NCBI RefSeq assembly: GCF_019977735.1
Contig: NZ_AP025018.1
Coordinates: 5,956,580 to 6,020,579 of the forward strand
Reading direction: 5' to 3'
Source: Calothrix sp. PCC 7716
Lineage (GTDB): Bacteria; Cyanobacteriota; Cyanobacteriia; Cyanobacteriales; Nostocaceae
Length of the DNA stretch: 64,000 nucleotides
Shown here: one piece after another, positions 8,663 through 17,892 of the stretch
Layout of the letters: every line of letters begins with the position of its first letter
Position numbering within the stretch: position 1 is the stretch's first letter
The notes under the pieces: model-generated
Database searches by the model: none
Seen by the model: the letters and a program-made list of their open reading frames with translations, nothing else
Told to the model about the DNA's origin: nothing
Program-made: the position numbers and the translations under genes

Positions 8663-8770
8663 TTTCAAAGCTCTATTCCCCTCTTCTCTGTTACCTTTGT
8701 GTCTCTGTGGTAAAAATAATACTTAAAACGATTTAAAAATTCACTTTTACATTACGTGAAAATCTTGTAG

Positions 8771-8822
8771 ATGCTTCGTACCTCAGCATGACGGTTGGAG
8801 ATGCTTCGTACCTCAGCATGAC
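8771..8822. repeat. Tandem GATGCTTCGTACCTCAGCATGAC repeat
   Basis: Two near-identical copies (starting at 8771 and 8800) and a degraded third (8830-8865). Shape and content match the inverse of the CATTCTGAGCGTAGCGAAG repeat seen at 25513 and 25571, so they are probably divergent members of one dispersed family. Confidence 0.75.
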
Positions 8823-8888
8823 AGTTTGAGATGCTTCGTTTCAGATGCTTTTACCTGGGCATGACATGAGCCTAGGTTTATAATGACT

Positions 8889-8909
8889 GCACAGGCTGGA
8901 AGCCTGTGC
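8889..8909. repeat. GCACAGGCT palindromic repeat downstream of mfd
   Basis: GCACAGGCT-GGA-AGCCTGTGC is a perfect 9-bp hairpin, six bases from the mfd stop. The surrounding TGACTGCACAGGC...GCCTGTGCNACAA matches, in reverse, the hairpin at 23853-23873, marking a dispersed REP-like family that may end transcripts. Confidence 0.75.
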
Positions 8910-8915
8910 TACAAC

Positions 8916-11900
8916 CTATACAACGGCTGCTTCGGGGACGGCGCCTTGCATTTTGTCAAAGGCATCTATTAGAGTTTGAAGTTGTTGGTCAGCTTTTAGA
9001 GTTGCTAAACCGCGCACGGTAACTTTGCCTGGGGAATAAACGAAGCGAGTTCGTAAATTCTCAGCTAAGTTTGCTGCGAGTAGGTTCCATGCAGGTTCTT
9101 CCATAGGGGTTTCGAGAACAACGTGCTGTTTATTTTCGGGTTTAATGCGACTGAAACCAAGATTTTTTGCTAGTTGTTTGAGTTCCATTACTTTTAGTAA
9201 CTGCAAAGCTGGTTTGGGAATTGTACCGTAACGGTCGTTCCATTCGGCTGCAATTTGTGTGAGTTCGTATTTTGATTTTGCTGATGCAACAAAACGGTAT
9301 GCACTCATCTTTTGGTCGAGGTCGGTTATATAGTCAGCAGGAATAAATGCGGTGAGGTTGAGGTCAATTTGTGTATCTTCAACTTTAGGTATTTCTTGAC
9401 CGCGTATTTCACGGATGGCTTCTTCGAGCATTTCCATGTATAAATCGAAGCCTATTACATCCATTTGTCCTGACTGTTCGGCGCCTAATAAATTCCCTAC
9501 TCCTCGTATTTCCATGTCACGCATTGCTAATTGATACCCAGAACCTAGCTGTGTAAATTCTTGAATAGCCCTTAATCTTTGCCTTGCTGCATCTGATAGC
9601 GCACGTTGCTGAGGATAAAATAGCCATGCATGTGCTTGAATACCCGCACGTCCAACTCGTCCACGTAATTGATAAAGTTGTGCTAAACCAAAACGATGGG
9701 CATCTTCGATCAAAATAGTATTAACACGGGGAATATCTAACCCCGACTCAATAATAGTTGTACAAACCAGAATATCGGCTTCACCGTTGCTAAATGTGAG
9801 CATCGTTGATTCTAACTCGCTTTCGTCCATTTGCCCGTGAGCTATGGCTATTCTGGCGCCTCCTGCCATTTCGCGTAGTGCTGAGGCGGTTTCTTCAATT
9901 CCTTCTACTCGTGGAACTACGTAGAATATTTGTCCGCCTCTGTCAAGTTCTTGACGAATAGCTGACCGCACTGATTCAGGAGTTCGTGGCGCCAAGTGGG
10001 TTTTAATTGGGCGCCGAGAAGGTGGTGGAGTGGTAATCAAACTCATTTCCCGAATTCCCGAAAGTGACATATATAACGTCCGGGGAATAGGTGTTGCTGA
10101 AAGGGTGAGTACGTCAACTTGAGTTTTGAGGCTTTTAATTTTCTCTTTTTGGTTTACACCAAAGCGTTGTTCTTCGTCTACTACTAAAAGCCCTAAATCT
10201 TTAACAGCAATTTCTTTGCTCAAAAGCTGGTGTGTCCCTACTACAATATCAAGTTCCCCTGTAGCAAGGCGCTTTATAATTTCGCGACGTTCGGAGGCAG
10301 AACGAAAACGGTTAAGTAAACCTACGTTAATAGGATAAGGCGAAAAACGTTCTTTGAGGGTATGGTAGTGTTGCTGCGTCAAGATAGTAGTAGGCGCCAG
10401 AAGTGCCACTTGTTTGCCTGCGGTAACAGCTTTAAATATCGCGCGAATAGCTACTTCGGTTTTACCAAAACCCACATCCCCACATACCAACCTATCCATC
10501 GGTCGGTCACTTTCCATATCTCGCTTTACATCTTGGGTAGCTTTAAGCTGGTCGGGTGTAGGTTGATAAGGGAAAGAATCTTCCATTTCTTCTTGCCAAG
10601 GCATATCTTGGGGAAAAGAAAATCCTTGTTGCTGTGACCTTGCTGCATATAACTTCAACAAATCAACCGCTAGCTTTTTAATGGCTTTGCGAACTTTGTT
10701 TTTAGTATTCTCCCATGCCTTACCTGTCATTTTATTGAGTTCAGGCACCTTGTTAGTAGTTGCGCGGAACCTTGAAAGGGCGCCTACTTGGTCGGCAGCA
10801 ACACGTAACAAACCATCGGCATACTGTATAACTAAATAATCGCGCGTTTCTTCATTCAGCGTTAAACTCTCTAGCTTCTGAAACTTTCCTACACCATGAT
10901 TACGGTGTACTACATAATCACCTGGACGTAACTTGTTTAAATCAACTTGCTTAGAAGTCGCTTGGCGCCTTTTACGAACATAGCTAGGAGTTGCAAGTGA
11001 GTGCTGCCCATAAAACTCACGGTCAGTAATAATGACCATTCGGTACGTTGGCAGGACAAACCCTTCAAGTTCAGCGAGTCCAGAATATTTGAGTGCAACA
11101 GGTGTGTGATTTGTTTGTAGTTTTTCTATAGCTTGAAAATCATTCGGGTTAGGAATAAACTGCGCTGGACAATCATGCTCTTGTAATAAAGATACGGAAC
11201 GGCTCGGTTGTGCTGAAATAACCCACACAGAGAAATTGCGGTCACGTTCTTGCCTTATGGTCTCCGCTATTTTAGAAAATTGGTGCGGAGTTACAGGAAC
11301 AGGACGACTAGCAAGGTTAAGTCCAGATTGATTACCTTGTTCAGTAATAATAGTTTCTGCGAGTTCCGATAGGTAAATTAGTTTAAAAGCTGAAGCAGCA
11401 AGCAAACACTCGCCAAATTGTTTATGAATTTTTAAGAGTACTGAGTGTTGAGTGCTGAGTGCTGAGTGTTGAGTGCTGAGTGTTGAGTGTTGAGTGCTGA
11501 GTGGGGGAAGAGAGGGAAAAGTGTTTTCTGTATCGTCTTCTTCGTCTTCGTTTTCTAGTTCCAATTTTCCATGAACTAATTGTTGCCACTGTTCCTCAGC
11601 GTTTTCTACCCAACGGTCACTATGCGCGTAACACTGTTCGGGTTCGTCGATAGCTATAAAGGTATTTTCTGGTAAGTAATCTAATAAAGATGCTGGTTTG
11701 TCGTAAGCTAAACCCAAAAATCTACGACTTCCTTCTATGAGTGATGAGTGCTGAGTACTGAGTGCTGAGTCTTTCTCCAACTCAGCACTCAGCACTTTAT
11801 ACTCCGCACTATTATTAAGGGCTTCGGTAAAAATAACACTAAAATTTGTTGGTGTTAAAACTAGTTCTGGAACTTTATCGAGGGCAGAACGTTGTGTAGC

Positions 11901-12542
11901 TGGGTCAAATTCGCGAATTTGCTCTATTTCATCGCCGAACCATTCTAAGCGCACTGGTAATTCTGATGATACTGGGAACACGTCAACAATATCACCGCGC
12001 CGACTCCATTGCCCTTCTGTCTCAACTAAAGCAACCCTTTCGTAACCTTGTTTTGTAACTTGTTCGCCAAATTCATCTAAATCAATCTCGCTTCCTGGTT
12101 TTATAGTTAAACAGAAAGGTTGAAATGCGGAGCGCGGTGGTAAATGTGGCTGTAACGCTCCTACAGTCGCGACAATTGCAATTTGGTTCGTCTGTTCTCC
12201 TTTATTTTTGACTAAATCAGCTAAAACTTGCATTTGTCCCCACGTCATCTCGGTTTCGGGGTCAAATGGTTCGTATGGTGATGCTTCAGAAGTTGGGTAA
12301 AAAAGCACATTTTTCCATCCCATCGCTTCGAGTTGTGCTGTCCAGCGTCCAGCTTCTTCTAAAGTCGCACACACCACGCACAAGTTTTGCCCTTCGGTTC
12401 TTGCCAAGGCAGAAGTAACTAGACCTTTGGGTAGACGAGGAATACCGCTTAAGTATAAATCTTCTTGTCGATTTAACTTAGTAATAAGTTCAGATGTGAG
12501 AGGTGAGCGTCCCAGCGCGCGCACGATGGAGGAAAATGTCAT
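8916..12542 (-). CDS. mfd: Transcription-repair coupling factor Mfd
   Basis: A 1208-residue ATP-dependent translocase that removes RNA polymerase stalled at DNA damage and recruits UvrA. Order: UvrB-like N-terminal module, RNA-polymerase-interacting domain ([16 protein letters not shown], near residue 545), superfamily 2 helicase with Walker [10 protein letters not shown] near 688 and DEEQ box near 790, motif [12 protein letters not shown], and the TRCF C-terminal domain. Two insertions in the N-terminal part (residues about 248-268 and 346-369) are encoded by GAGTGCT heptamer repeats and read as LSTQHS-type peptides; they stay in frame. Residues between them are acidic ([11 protein letters not shown]). 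Monocistronic. Identity is certain; the insertions are probably surface loops. Confidence 0.98.
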   Translation of the reverse strand: MTFSSIVRALGRSPLTSELITKLNRQEDLYLSGIPRLPKGLVTSALARTEGQNLCVVCATLEEAGRWTAQLEAMGWKNVLFYPTSEASPYEPFDPETEMTWGQMQVLADLVKNKGEQTNQIAIVATVGALQPHLPPRSAFQPFCLTIKPGSEIDLDEFGEQVTKQGYERVALVETEGQWSRRGDIVDVFPVSSELPVRLEWFGDEIEQIREFDPATQRSALDKVPELVLTPTNFSVIFTEALNNSAEYKVLSAELEKDSALSTQHSSLIEGSRRFLGLAYDKPASLLDYLPENTFIAIDEPEQCYAHSDRWVENAEEQWQQLVHGKLELENEDEEDDTENTFPSLPPLSTQHSTLSTQHSALSTQHSVLLKIHKQFGECLLAASAFKLIYLSELAETIITEQGNQSGLNLASRPVPVTPHQFSKIAETIRQERDRNFSVWVISAQPSRSVSLLQEHDCPAQFIPNPNDFQAIEKLQTNHTPVALKYSGLAELEGFVLPTYRMVIITDREFYGQHSLATPSYVRKRRQATSKQVDLNKLRPGDYVVHRNHGVGKFQKLESLTLNEETRDYLVIQYADGLLRVAADQVGALSRFRATTNKVPELNKMTGKAWENTKNKVRKAIKKLAVDLLKLYAARSQQQGFSFPQDMPWQEEMEDSFPYQPTPDQLKATQDVKRDMESDRPMDRLVCGDVGFGKTEVAIRAIFKAVTAGKQVALLAPTTILTQQHYHTLKERFSPYPINVGLLNRFRSASERREIIKRLATGELDIVVGTHQLLSKEIAVKDLGLLVVDEEQRFGVNQKEKIKSLKTQVDVLTLSATPIPRTLYMSLSGIREMSLITTPPPSRRPIKTHLAPRTPESVRSAIRQELDRGGQIFYVVPRVEGIEETASALREMAGGARIAIAHGQMDESELESTMLTFSNGEADILVCTTIIESGLDIPRVNTILIEDAHRFGLAQLYQLRGRVGRAGIQAHAWLFYPQQRALSDAARQRLRAIQEFTQLGSGYQLAMRDMEIRGVGNLLGAEQSGQMDVIGFDLYMEMLEEAIREIRGQEIPKVEDTQIDLNLTAFIPADYITDLDQKMSAYRFVASAKSKYELTQIAAEWNDRYGTIPKPALQLLKVMELKQLAKNLGFSRIKPENKQHVVLETPMEEPAWNLLAANLAENLRTRFVYSPGKVTVRGLATLKADQQLQTLIDAFDKMQGAVPEAAVV
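11436..11505. repeat. GAGTGCT heptamer array inside mfd
   Basis: About nine tandem GAGTGCT/GAGTGTT heptamers within the mfd reading frame, giving the peptide LSTQHS repeated three times plus variants. Because three heptamers equal 21 bases, the frame is kept. It corresponds to Mfd residues about 346-369. Confidence 0.9.
11741..11800. repeat. Second heptamer array inside mfd, with inverted half
   Basis: Direct heptamers (11741-11770) and inverted ones (11780-11800) flank a short spacer, as in the intergenic arrays at 2704 and 58303. It encodes Mfd residues about 248-268 ([15 protein letters not shown]). Confidence 0.88.
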
Positions 12543-12765
12543 ATTTGTTAAACTTGGGCGTGCAACTCATTTTAAAGCACAATCAAATATGTAGTGCCTA
12601 CTTCAAACTATTTTAGAAGAGTGTTGGCGTGAAGTGCAGGTAGTAAGTAACGATTACGGTGTTAACATTTTACCTGACAGGTGTTTTATGAAATAACCTT
12701 GAATACTAGATACCAAAAAATTTAAACTTAAGCAGGGTCTGCCGTTGTCTTCGGCAATTATTATA

Positions 12766-14094
12766 ATGTCTCCAACAGTCGAAATTCTAATAATCTTTCT
12801 ATTAGTCCTCGCCAACGGTTTATTTGTCATGTCTGAGTTGGCGATTGTTTCTGCGCGTAAAGTCCGCTTGCAGCAGCTTGCCGAACGGGGTGATACTAAA
12901 GCGCGTGTCGCGTTAAGTTTGGCTTCTTCACCTAACGAATTTTTAGGAACTGTCCAAATTGGTATTACACTGCTAACTATTCTTACAGGCGCCTATGCAG
13001 AAGAAGCCATAGCGAAGCGAATATCGCCTATTCTAAATTCAGTAGCACTGTCGCCAACATATAGGGAACAGTTAGCAAAAGTATTAGCTATCGTCATCAT
13101 TACATACATAACGCTGATTTTGGGTGAGTTAGTGCCAAAACGTTTAGCACTAAACAATCCTGAGTCAATAGCCTCAATAATGGCTATTCCAATGCAGATG
13201 CTATCGAAGTTGACTACACCAGTAGTTTACCTTTTAAGTGCTTCTACTAATGCAGTACTACGGCTATTAGGAATGCGACCATCAACGGAACCACAAGTAA
13301 CAGAAGAAGAAATTCGCGTTTTAATCGAACAAGGAACCGAGGAAGGAACGTTTGAAGAAGCTGAACAAGATATGGTAGAACGGGTGTTTCGCCTAGGAGA
13401 CCGTCCTGTAAGCGCTTTAATGAGTCCTCGTCCAGATATAGTTTGGCTAGAATTAGAAGATTCTGCGGAAGAAAATCGTCAGAAAATAATTGAAAGTGGT
13501 TATTCTAGATACCCAGTATGCCAAGGTGGTCTTGATAATGTTCTTGGTGTTCTCCCTGTTACAGACCTTTTAGCAAGGAGTTTCACTGGTCAGCCAATGG
13601 ATTTAACCGTTGGTTTACGTCAACCTGTGTTTGTGCCAGAAAGCACTCGTGGTTTGAAAGTTTTAGAAATGTTTAAACAAACGGTAACGCACATGGCCTT
13701 AGTTGTTGACGAATACGGTGTAATTCAGGGATTGGTAACGCTCAATGATATTTTAATCGAAATTGTTGGCGACGTTCCCTCTGTAGATGACCAAGATGAC
13801 CCTCAAGTTATACGACGTGAAGATGGTTCGTGGTTATTGGATGGGATGTTGGCTGTTGATGAATTTATGGAATTATTCGATATTGAGGAATTACGTTCTC
13901 AAGACCGAGGTAGTTACCAAACTTTAGGAGGTTTCGTTATAACCCATCTTGGACGTATACCTAACGCTGCCGACCACTTTGAATGGCAAAATATGCGATT
14001 TGAGGTGATGGATATGGACGGAAACCGCGTTGATAAAGTTTTAGTGATACCGAAAGTAGAGAAAAAGGAAGATACAGAAACTGGCAACGGATAG
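12766..14094 (+). CDS. CNNM/CorC-HlyC family transporter (DUF21-CBS)
   Basis: A 442-residue integral membrane protein. The ATG at 12766 (MSPTVEILIIF) is preferred over an in-frame TTG at 12745 because it begins directly at the first membrane segment. Residues about 1-190 are the DUF21 transmembrane domain (LLVLANGLFVMSELAIVSAR; ILGELVPKRLAL), followed by a CBS pair (from ALMSPRPDIVWLE to LVTLNDILIEIVGD) and a CorC_HlyC domain (GSWLLDGMLAVDEF...TLGGFVITHLGRIP). Homologues move magnesium or cobalt or regulate their transport; older annotation as hemolysin is misleading. It ends at a GGTGGGCA hairpin facing a convergent gene. Confidence 0.93.
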   Translation: MSPTVEILIIFLLVLANGLFVMSELAIVSARKVRLQQLAERGDTKARVALSLASSPNEFLGTVQIGITLLTILTGAYAEEAIAKRISPILNSVALSPTYREQLAKVLAIVIITYITLILGELVPKRLALNNPESIASIMAIPMQMLSKLTTPVVYLLSASTNAVLRLLGMRPSTEPQVTEEEIRVLIEQGTEEGTFEEAEQDMVERVFRLGDRPVSALMSPRPDIVWLELEDSAEENRQKIIESGYSRYPVCQGGLDNVLGVLPVTDLLARSFTGQPMDLTVGLRQPVFVPESTRGLKVLEMFKQTVTHMALVVDEYGVIQGLVTLNDILIEIVGDVPSVDDQDDPQVIRREDGSWLLDGMLAVDEFMELFDIEELRSQDRGSYQTLGGFVITHLGRIPNAADHFEWQNMRFEVMDMDGNRVDKVLVIPKVEKKEDTETGNG

Positions 14095-14100
14095 CAGTAG

Positions 14101-14117
14101 GGTGGGCACTGCCCACC
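14101..14117. repeat. GGTGGGCA palindromic repeat
   Basis: GGTGGGCA-C-TGCCCACC, an 8-bp stem with one-base loop, located 6 bases after one stop and touching the stop of the convergent gene. Same family as 34719, 35495, 41129 and 53642. Placement suggests a bidirectional transcript end. Confidence 0.85.
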
Positions 14118-14870
14118 TTACGAGCCTGGTAATATCATTCTTGCTAGTTCGCAAAATCCTTCTCCTTCGGCGCCGCTTGTAATATAAGCAGGTTTATGCT
14201 GTAAGGTATCAAGATAATGTGATACATTGGCGACTCCAAAAGAGTTGGGGAAGTAAGTAGCGTCGAATAAACTCTCATCGTTGGGACTATCACCAACTGT
14301 TACTACTTGTTCGAGTGTAATTTCAGGAAAATATTCTTGCAGAACCTTTAATAGTCCAACTGCTTTATCTTGTCCTTGAGGTTTTATATGACACTGTACA
14401 TTACTGTAGGTAAATCCCCAACCCATTGTTTGAGTCAGATTTGCCAACGTTTTGATTTCATCTAAACTAAGTCCAGCAACATCAAAAGTCCAGTCAGTTA
14501 TACGGAAACGGTTATCAGCAGATTCTTGAATTTTGGGGAATTTTAGCTTTAAATGGTCAAAAGTAGCCGCTAATTGCTGACGATGAGTAATTATATCCGA
14601 AATAGGCGTTAAATATATTGGCGCCTCACTATTACATGAGTAAAATAATCCACCGTTTTCAGCAATAGCACCTACTACAGGCAGATAATGCGCTATTCCA
14701 CTTACCCAACCCGCACTGCGCCCCGTCGTAATAAGCACTTTAGTGCTATTGGCCTTCAAATCTTCCAATGTCCGTAAAACCAAACTTGTAAATTTATTAG
14801 ATACAGTTAAAGTCCCATCCATATCCGTAGCAATGAGACGAATTTGACTCAAATTGAAGGAATTTGGCAT
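14118..14870 (-). CDS. HAD-superfamily (Cof/IIB type) phosphatase
   Basis: A 250-residue hydrolase with HAD motif I ATDMDGTLT (nucleophile D16, acid D18), motif II LITTGRS, a motif III lysine in GQDKAVG and motif IV VGDSPNDESLFDA. The cap lies between motifs II and III as in subclass IIB, which includes sugar-phosphate and sucrose/mannosylglycerate phosphatases. The substrate cannot be read. The gene converges on the CNNM transporter gene with only a hairpin between them. Confidence 0.92.
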   Translation of the reverse strand: MPNSFNLSQIRLIATDMDGTLTVSNKFTSLVLRTLEDLKANSTKVLITTGRSAGWVSGIAHYLPVVGAIAENGGLFYSCNSEAPIYLTPISDIITHRQQLAATFDHLKLKFPKIQESADNRFRITDWTFDVAGLSLDEIKTLANLTQTMGWGFTYSNVQCHIKPQGQDKAVGLLKVLQEYFPEITLEQVVTVGDSPNDESLFDATYFPNSFGVANVSHYLDTLQHKPAYITSGAEGEGFCELARMILPGS

Positions 14871-14968
14871 AGTTCCAAAAATTTAAGATATTCAATATTT
14901 ACACGCAAAAATCATACTGCGAATTTGGGCATCCTAAACAAGAGAGGTAAAATTTATGCTTATCTATT

Positions 14969-15835
14969 ATGTCAACACCAGTTTTTATAGCTCAAACAGG
15001 GTCAAAACCTAAAAAGGTAACTCAAACAACTCAGACTAGTCAAGCAAACATCGCTGCTGAAAACTCAGAACCACCATCGGTATGGATGCTTACATCTGGC
15101 GTACTTTTGGTGTTGTTAGTTGCTTTTGCAATATACACCAAGATGCAAAGCGATAAGCTAAACAAAAGAATCAGATTTGAAAAGTTCCGAACCAGCGAAT
15201 TTGAAAAAAAGTTAAAGTTAGCTCTCGAAACTATTCGCAAAATGGAAACAAACCCTGATTTAATCAACTCGCGCGAGTTTAACCTCGACTATTTGCGTAT
15301 GCGGATGGCTGAAGAGGTGTTCCACTTTGCAATTGTTAACCAAGTTAAAATTAAGGTAAAAGATAAGATTACACAAGCATTACGTCCATCTCAAATTAAC
15401 ACTGGGGTTGTTGGTATTGCCAATAGTAATGGGCGCCAGGTAGATGAGATTTTTGATGTTGAGCATGAAATAGGTACTGCTCCCAACATCATCAAACGAG
15501 TCTTATTCCGCATTCAAATTAGATTAATGAAGCTACCTACACAAGCAACTTCTGCCACTATTAGTCAAATTATTGATTGTATAGAAACTTATCTTAGTCC
15601 TGCCGAAGACCACGATACTTGGCAACCAACTATTCAGGGTCGAATAGCCTTTATGCACTGGGATCAAAAAGCAAAACCTACACCTTTGCTCGTTCTCGAA
15701 CAATCGAACGAAGGTGTAAACGTTACTTTCCGCACTAGTCGTCAAGCCAATGGTATGCCAACTCCTACACCAGAAAATACTCAAGGTCGTACACAAGGAG
15801 TAAAATCACCTAGGCAAGGACATAACACAAGGTAA
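14969..15835 (+). CDS. Conserved cyanobacterial membrane-anchored protein
   Basis: A 288-residue protein without a function I can name. It has a Gln/Thr-rich N-terminal segment, one transmembrane helix (about residues 38-57, WMLTSGVLLVLLVAFAIYT), a charged coiled-coil-like stretch (59-95) and a soluble domain (about 105-250: EEVFHFAIVNQVKIKVKDK, VLFRIQIRLMKLP, ISQIIDCIETYLSP, QGRIAFMHWDQ). The C-terminal 40 residues are low-complexity and basic. The layout, one anchor plus a globular domain, suggests a thylakoid or plasma-membrane-associated protein conserved in cyanobacteria. A short heptamer repeat (15885-15900) follows. Confidence 0.75.
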   Translation: MSTPVFIAQTGSKPKKVTQTTQTSQANIAAENSEPPSVWMLTSGVLLVLLVAFAIYTKMQSDKLNKRIRFEKFRTSEFEKKLKLALETIRKMETNPDLINSREFNLDYLRMRMAEEVFHFAIVNQVKIKVKDKITQALRPSQINTGVVGIANSNGRQVDEIFDVEHEIGTAPNIIKRVLFRIQIRLMKLPTQATSATISQIIDCIETYLSPAEDHDTWQPTIQGRIAFMHWDQKAKPTPLLVLEQSNEGVNVTFRTSRQANGMPTPTPENTQGRTQGVKSPRQGHNTR

Positions 15836-15898
15836 ATCAGTAAATCTAAATAAATAAGTGCATCTACCAATTAAGTAATGAGTGATGAGTGCTGAGTG

Positions 15899-16615
15899 CT
15901 AGTCGTAGCTTTTTACAAGTACATTTTGAGAATCACTCTCTAAGACACCATCTTCCATGTTAATAATGCGGTCAGCAATGTCTAAAATTCGGTTATCGTG
16001 GGTAACTAACATAATTGAAGTTCCTTTCTCTCTTGCTAGTCGCTGCATTAATTCCACAACGTCGCGTCCTGATTGTCTATCTAATGCTGCTGTCGGTTCG
16101 TCTGCTAGCACCAGCGCTGGATTATTCACTAAAGCACGTGCAATTGCTATGCGCTGTTTTTGACCTCCTGATAAATTATCGGGGTAGTAGTTTATTCTCG
16201 GTCCTAAACCAACTGCCTTCAACATCGCTTCTGACATTCGTATTGCTTCATGTTGTGAAAGATTATCATTCAATTCCACAGCCATTTGTACGTTTTGCCG
16301 AGCGGTCAAAAATCCTAGTAAATTATGCGCTTGAAAGATAAAGCCAATATTACGTCGAATATTAACTAGCTTTTTTTGATTAGCTCGGTATAATTCTTGA
16401 CCTAATAATTGTAAGCTTCCTTCTTGAACTGAGCGCAAGCCACCAATTAAACTGAGTAAAGTAGTTTTACCTGAACCCGAAGGTCCAGTCATAATTACTA
16501 TTTCTCCAGGATAAACATCAAAATTAATATCGAATAATATTTGTCTTTTTAAGGCGCCTTTGCCATAATAATGGTTAAGATGTTTTATGGAAATTACTGG
16601 CTCTGTTCTGGTCAT
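15899..16615 (-). CDS. devA: DevA-type ABC transporter ATP-binding protein
   Basis: A 238-residue ATPase when started at the ATG at 16613-16615 (MTRTEPVISIKHLNHYYGKG), which matches how DevA proteins begin; an upstream in-frame ATG at 16655 adds 14 unlikely residues. Walker A GPSGSGKTT, signature LSGGQKQR, Walker B LVLADEPTAALD and the switch histidine VTHD are intact. It energises the DevBC exporter; in Anabaena the prototype exports heterocyst glycolipids through TolC. It follows devC by about 110 bases in the usual B-C-A order. The family has several paralogues per genome, so the exact cargo is not certain. Confidence 0.92.
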   Translation of the reverse strand: MTRTEPVISIKHLNHYYGKGALKRQILFDINFDVYPGEIVIMTGPSGSGKTTLLSLIGGLRSVQEGSLQLLGQELYRANQKKLVNIRRNIGFIFQAHNLLGFLTARQNVQMAVELNDNLSQHEAIRMSEAMLKAVGLGPRINYYPDNLSGGQKQRIAIARALVNNPALVLADEPTAALDRQSGRDVVELMQRLAREKGTSIMLVTHDNRILDIADRIINMEDGVLESDSQNVLVKSYD

Positions 16616-16728
16616 AAATAATATTTGAAAACTGTGACAACTGAAGCGGGTAGTCAATACTAAGATTTTTACTCTTTATTGGCATTGATTTTGCATTATT
16701 TGCAACAATATTAATGATTCCTAATTAA

Positions 16729-17883
16729 TTAAAAAATATCAGCCGGGTCAGCCGCATTTAGTTTTTTAACAGCTATAACACCGGAAATATAACACATAAT
16801 AATTGTTAAAATTAATACTATGACCGCACGGGCAAAAGTCATAAACACAGGTAGTAAAGTTGCCTCGCGTGCTTTTTGATATAAAAATAGAGTTACAAAT
16901 AGTCCAGGAAAGTAACCTAAAACAGCTAAAAGTAAAGATTCTTGTAAAATTACTCTAAGTAAATATTTATGCGTATAACCAATCGCTTTTAGTGTTGCGT
17001 ACTCAGATAAATGGTCATTAACCTCAGTATAAAGAATTTGATAAACAATCACGATTCCTACTATAAAGCCCATTATGGCGCCGAGTGTAAAAATAAAGCC
17101 AATAGCTGTATTACTTGCCCAATAATTGCGCTCAAAGTCAATATACTGTTGTTTTGTCATGACATTGACTTCTTGGGTTAAATACTTTCTTAATTTTTGA
17201 GCAAAAGCATTGGCATCAGCACCGGGTTTTAATTTAATTAAGCCTACTTCGATTAAGCCTTGTTGATGATTAGTAAAAATCCTTAAGAAATTAATATCAC
17301 TAGTAATAATATTTCCATCTGCACCAAACGAGGCGCCTAACGTAAATAACCCCACAACTCGGATACGTCGTAATCTGACCTCTGCTGTAACAGTTTCACC
17401 TGCATCAAATTTTTGAGCAATTGGTCCAAATTCCGAGCGTGATGCACGGTCATATAAAATGACATCAGGTAAATTTAGTTTATCAAGATTTTCAGCAACC
17501 CCAGGAATATCAAATATATTCGACTGCGGATTGGTTCCCATGACAAATATATTACGAGGGAAACCAGTTACAGGATTTCTAAAACTGGTAAAATCTAAAT
17601 AAATAGGATGAACCGATTCGACTTCTTTGAAATTTAAAGCTTGATATAAACGACGCTGCGAGAAATTTTTCATCGAGATTAAAGAACTCGATTGATTACT
17701 AATTAATACAACATCTCCCTGTAAGCTGGCGTGAAAGCGAACGTTACTATAATACAAAGAGTCCTGAAAACCAAGCTGCATAAATATTAAAATGTCAGCA
17801 AACGCAATTCCTGCAAGTGCTATTAAAAGACGAGTTCGCTCACGAGTAAGTTGTAACCAAGCTAAAGGGATTTTACGCAACAT
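16729..17883 (-). CDS. devC: DevC-type ABC transporter permease
   Basis: A 384-residue FtsX/MacB-fold permease. One N-terminal membrane segment (LLIALAGIAFADILIFMQLGF) is followed by a large periplasmic domain (about 45-255) and three C-terminal segments (AIGFIFTLGAIMGFIVGIVIV; LLLAVLGYFPGLFVTLFLY; AVIVLILTIIMCYISGVIAV). LKAIGYTHKYLLRVILQES is the conserved cytoplasmic coupling region. The gene starts 9 bases after devB and precedes devA, so one transcript is expected. Family knowledge places it in a tripartite efflux complex with DevB and an outer-membrane TolC. Confidence 0.93.
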   Translation of the reverse strand: MLRKIPLAWLQLTRERTRLLIALAGIAFADILIFMQLGFQDSLYYSNVRFHASLQGDVVLISNQSSSLISMKNFSQRRLYQALNFKEVESVHPIYLDFTSFRNPVTGFPRNIFVMGTNPQSNIFDIPGVAENLDKLNLPDVILYDRASRSEFGPIAQKFDAGETVTAEVRLRRIRVVGLFTLGASFGADGNIITSDINFLRIFTNHQQGLIEVGLIKLKPGADANAFAQKLRKYLTQEVNVMTKQQYIDFERNYWASNTAIGFIFTLGAIMGFIVGIVIVYQILYTEVNDHLSEYATLKAIGYTHKYLLRVILQESLLLAVLGYFPGLFVTLFLYQKAREATLLPVFMTFARAVIVLILTIIMCYISGVIAVKKLNAADPADIF

Positions 17884-17892
17884 TTTGACTCT

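Larger units (their letters stand above)
8491..8915. other. Intergenic region with repeats and a HicB relic
   Basis: About 425 bases without an intact gene. It holds a HicB-like C-terminal fragment (8591-8662), a TGTGTCTCTGTGGTAAAAAT repeat also found near 32100 and in inverted form near 23890, tandem GATGCTTCGTACCTCAGCATGAC units (8771-8822), and a GCACAGGCT hairpin (8889-8909) just downstream of mfd. Confidence 0.7.
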
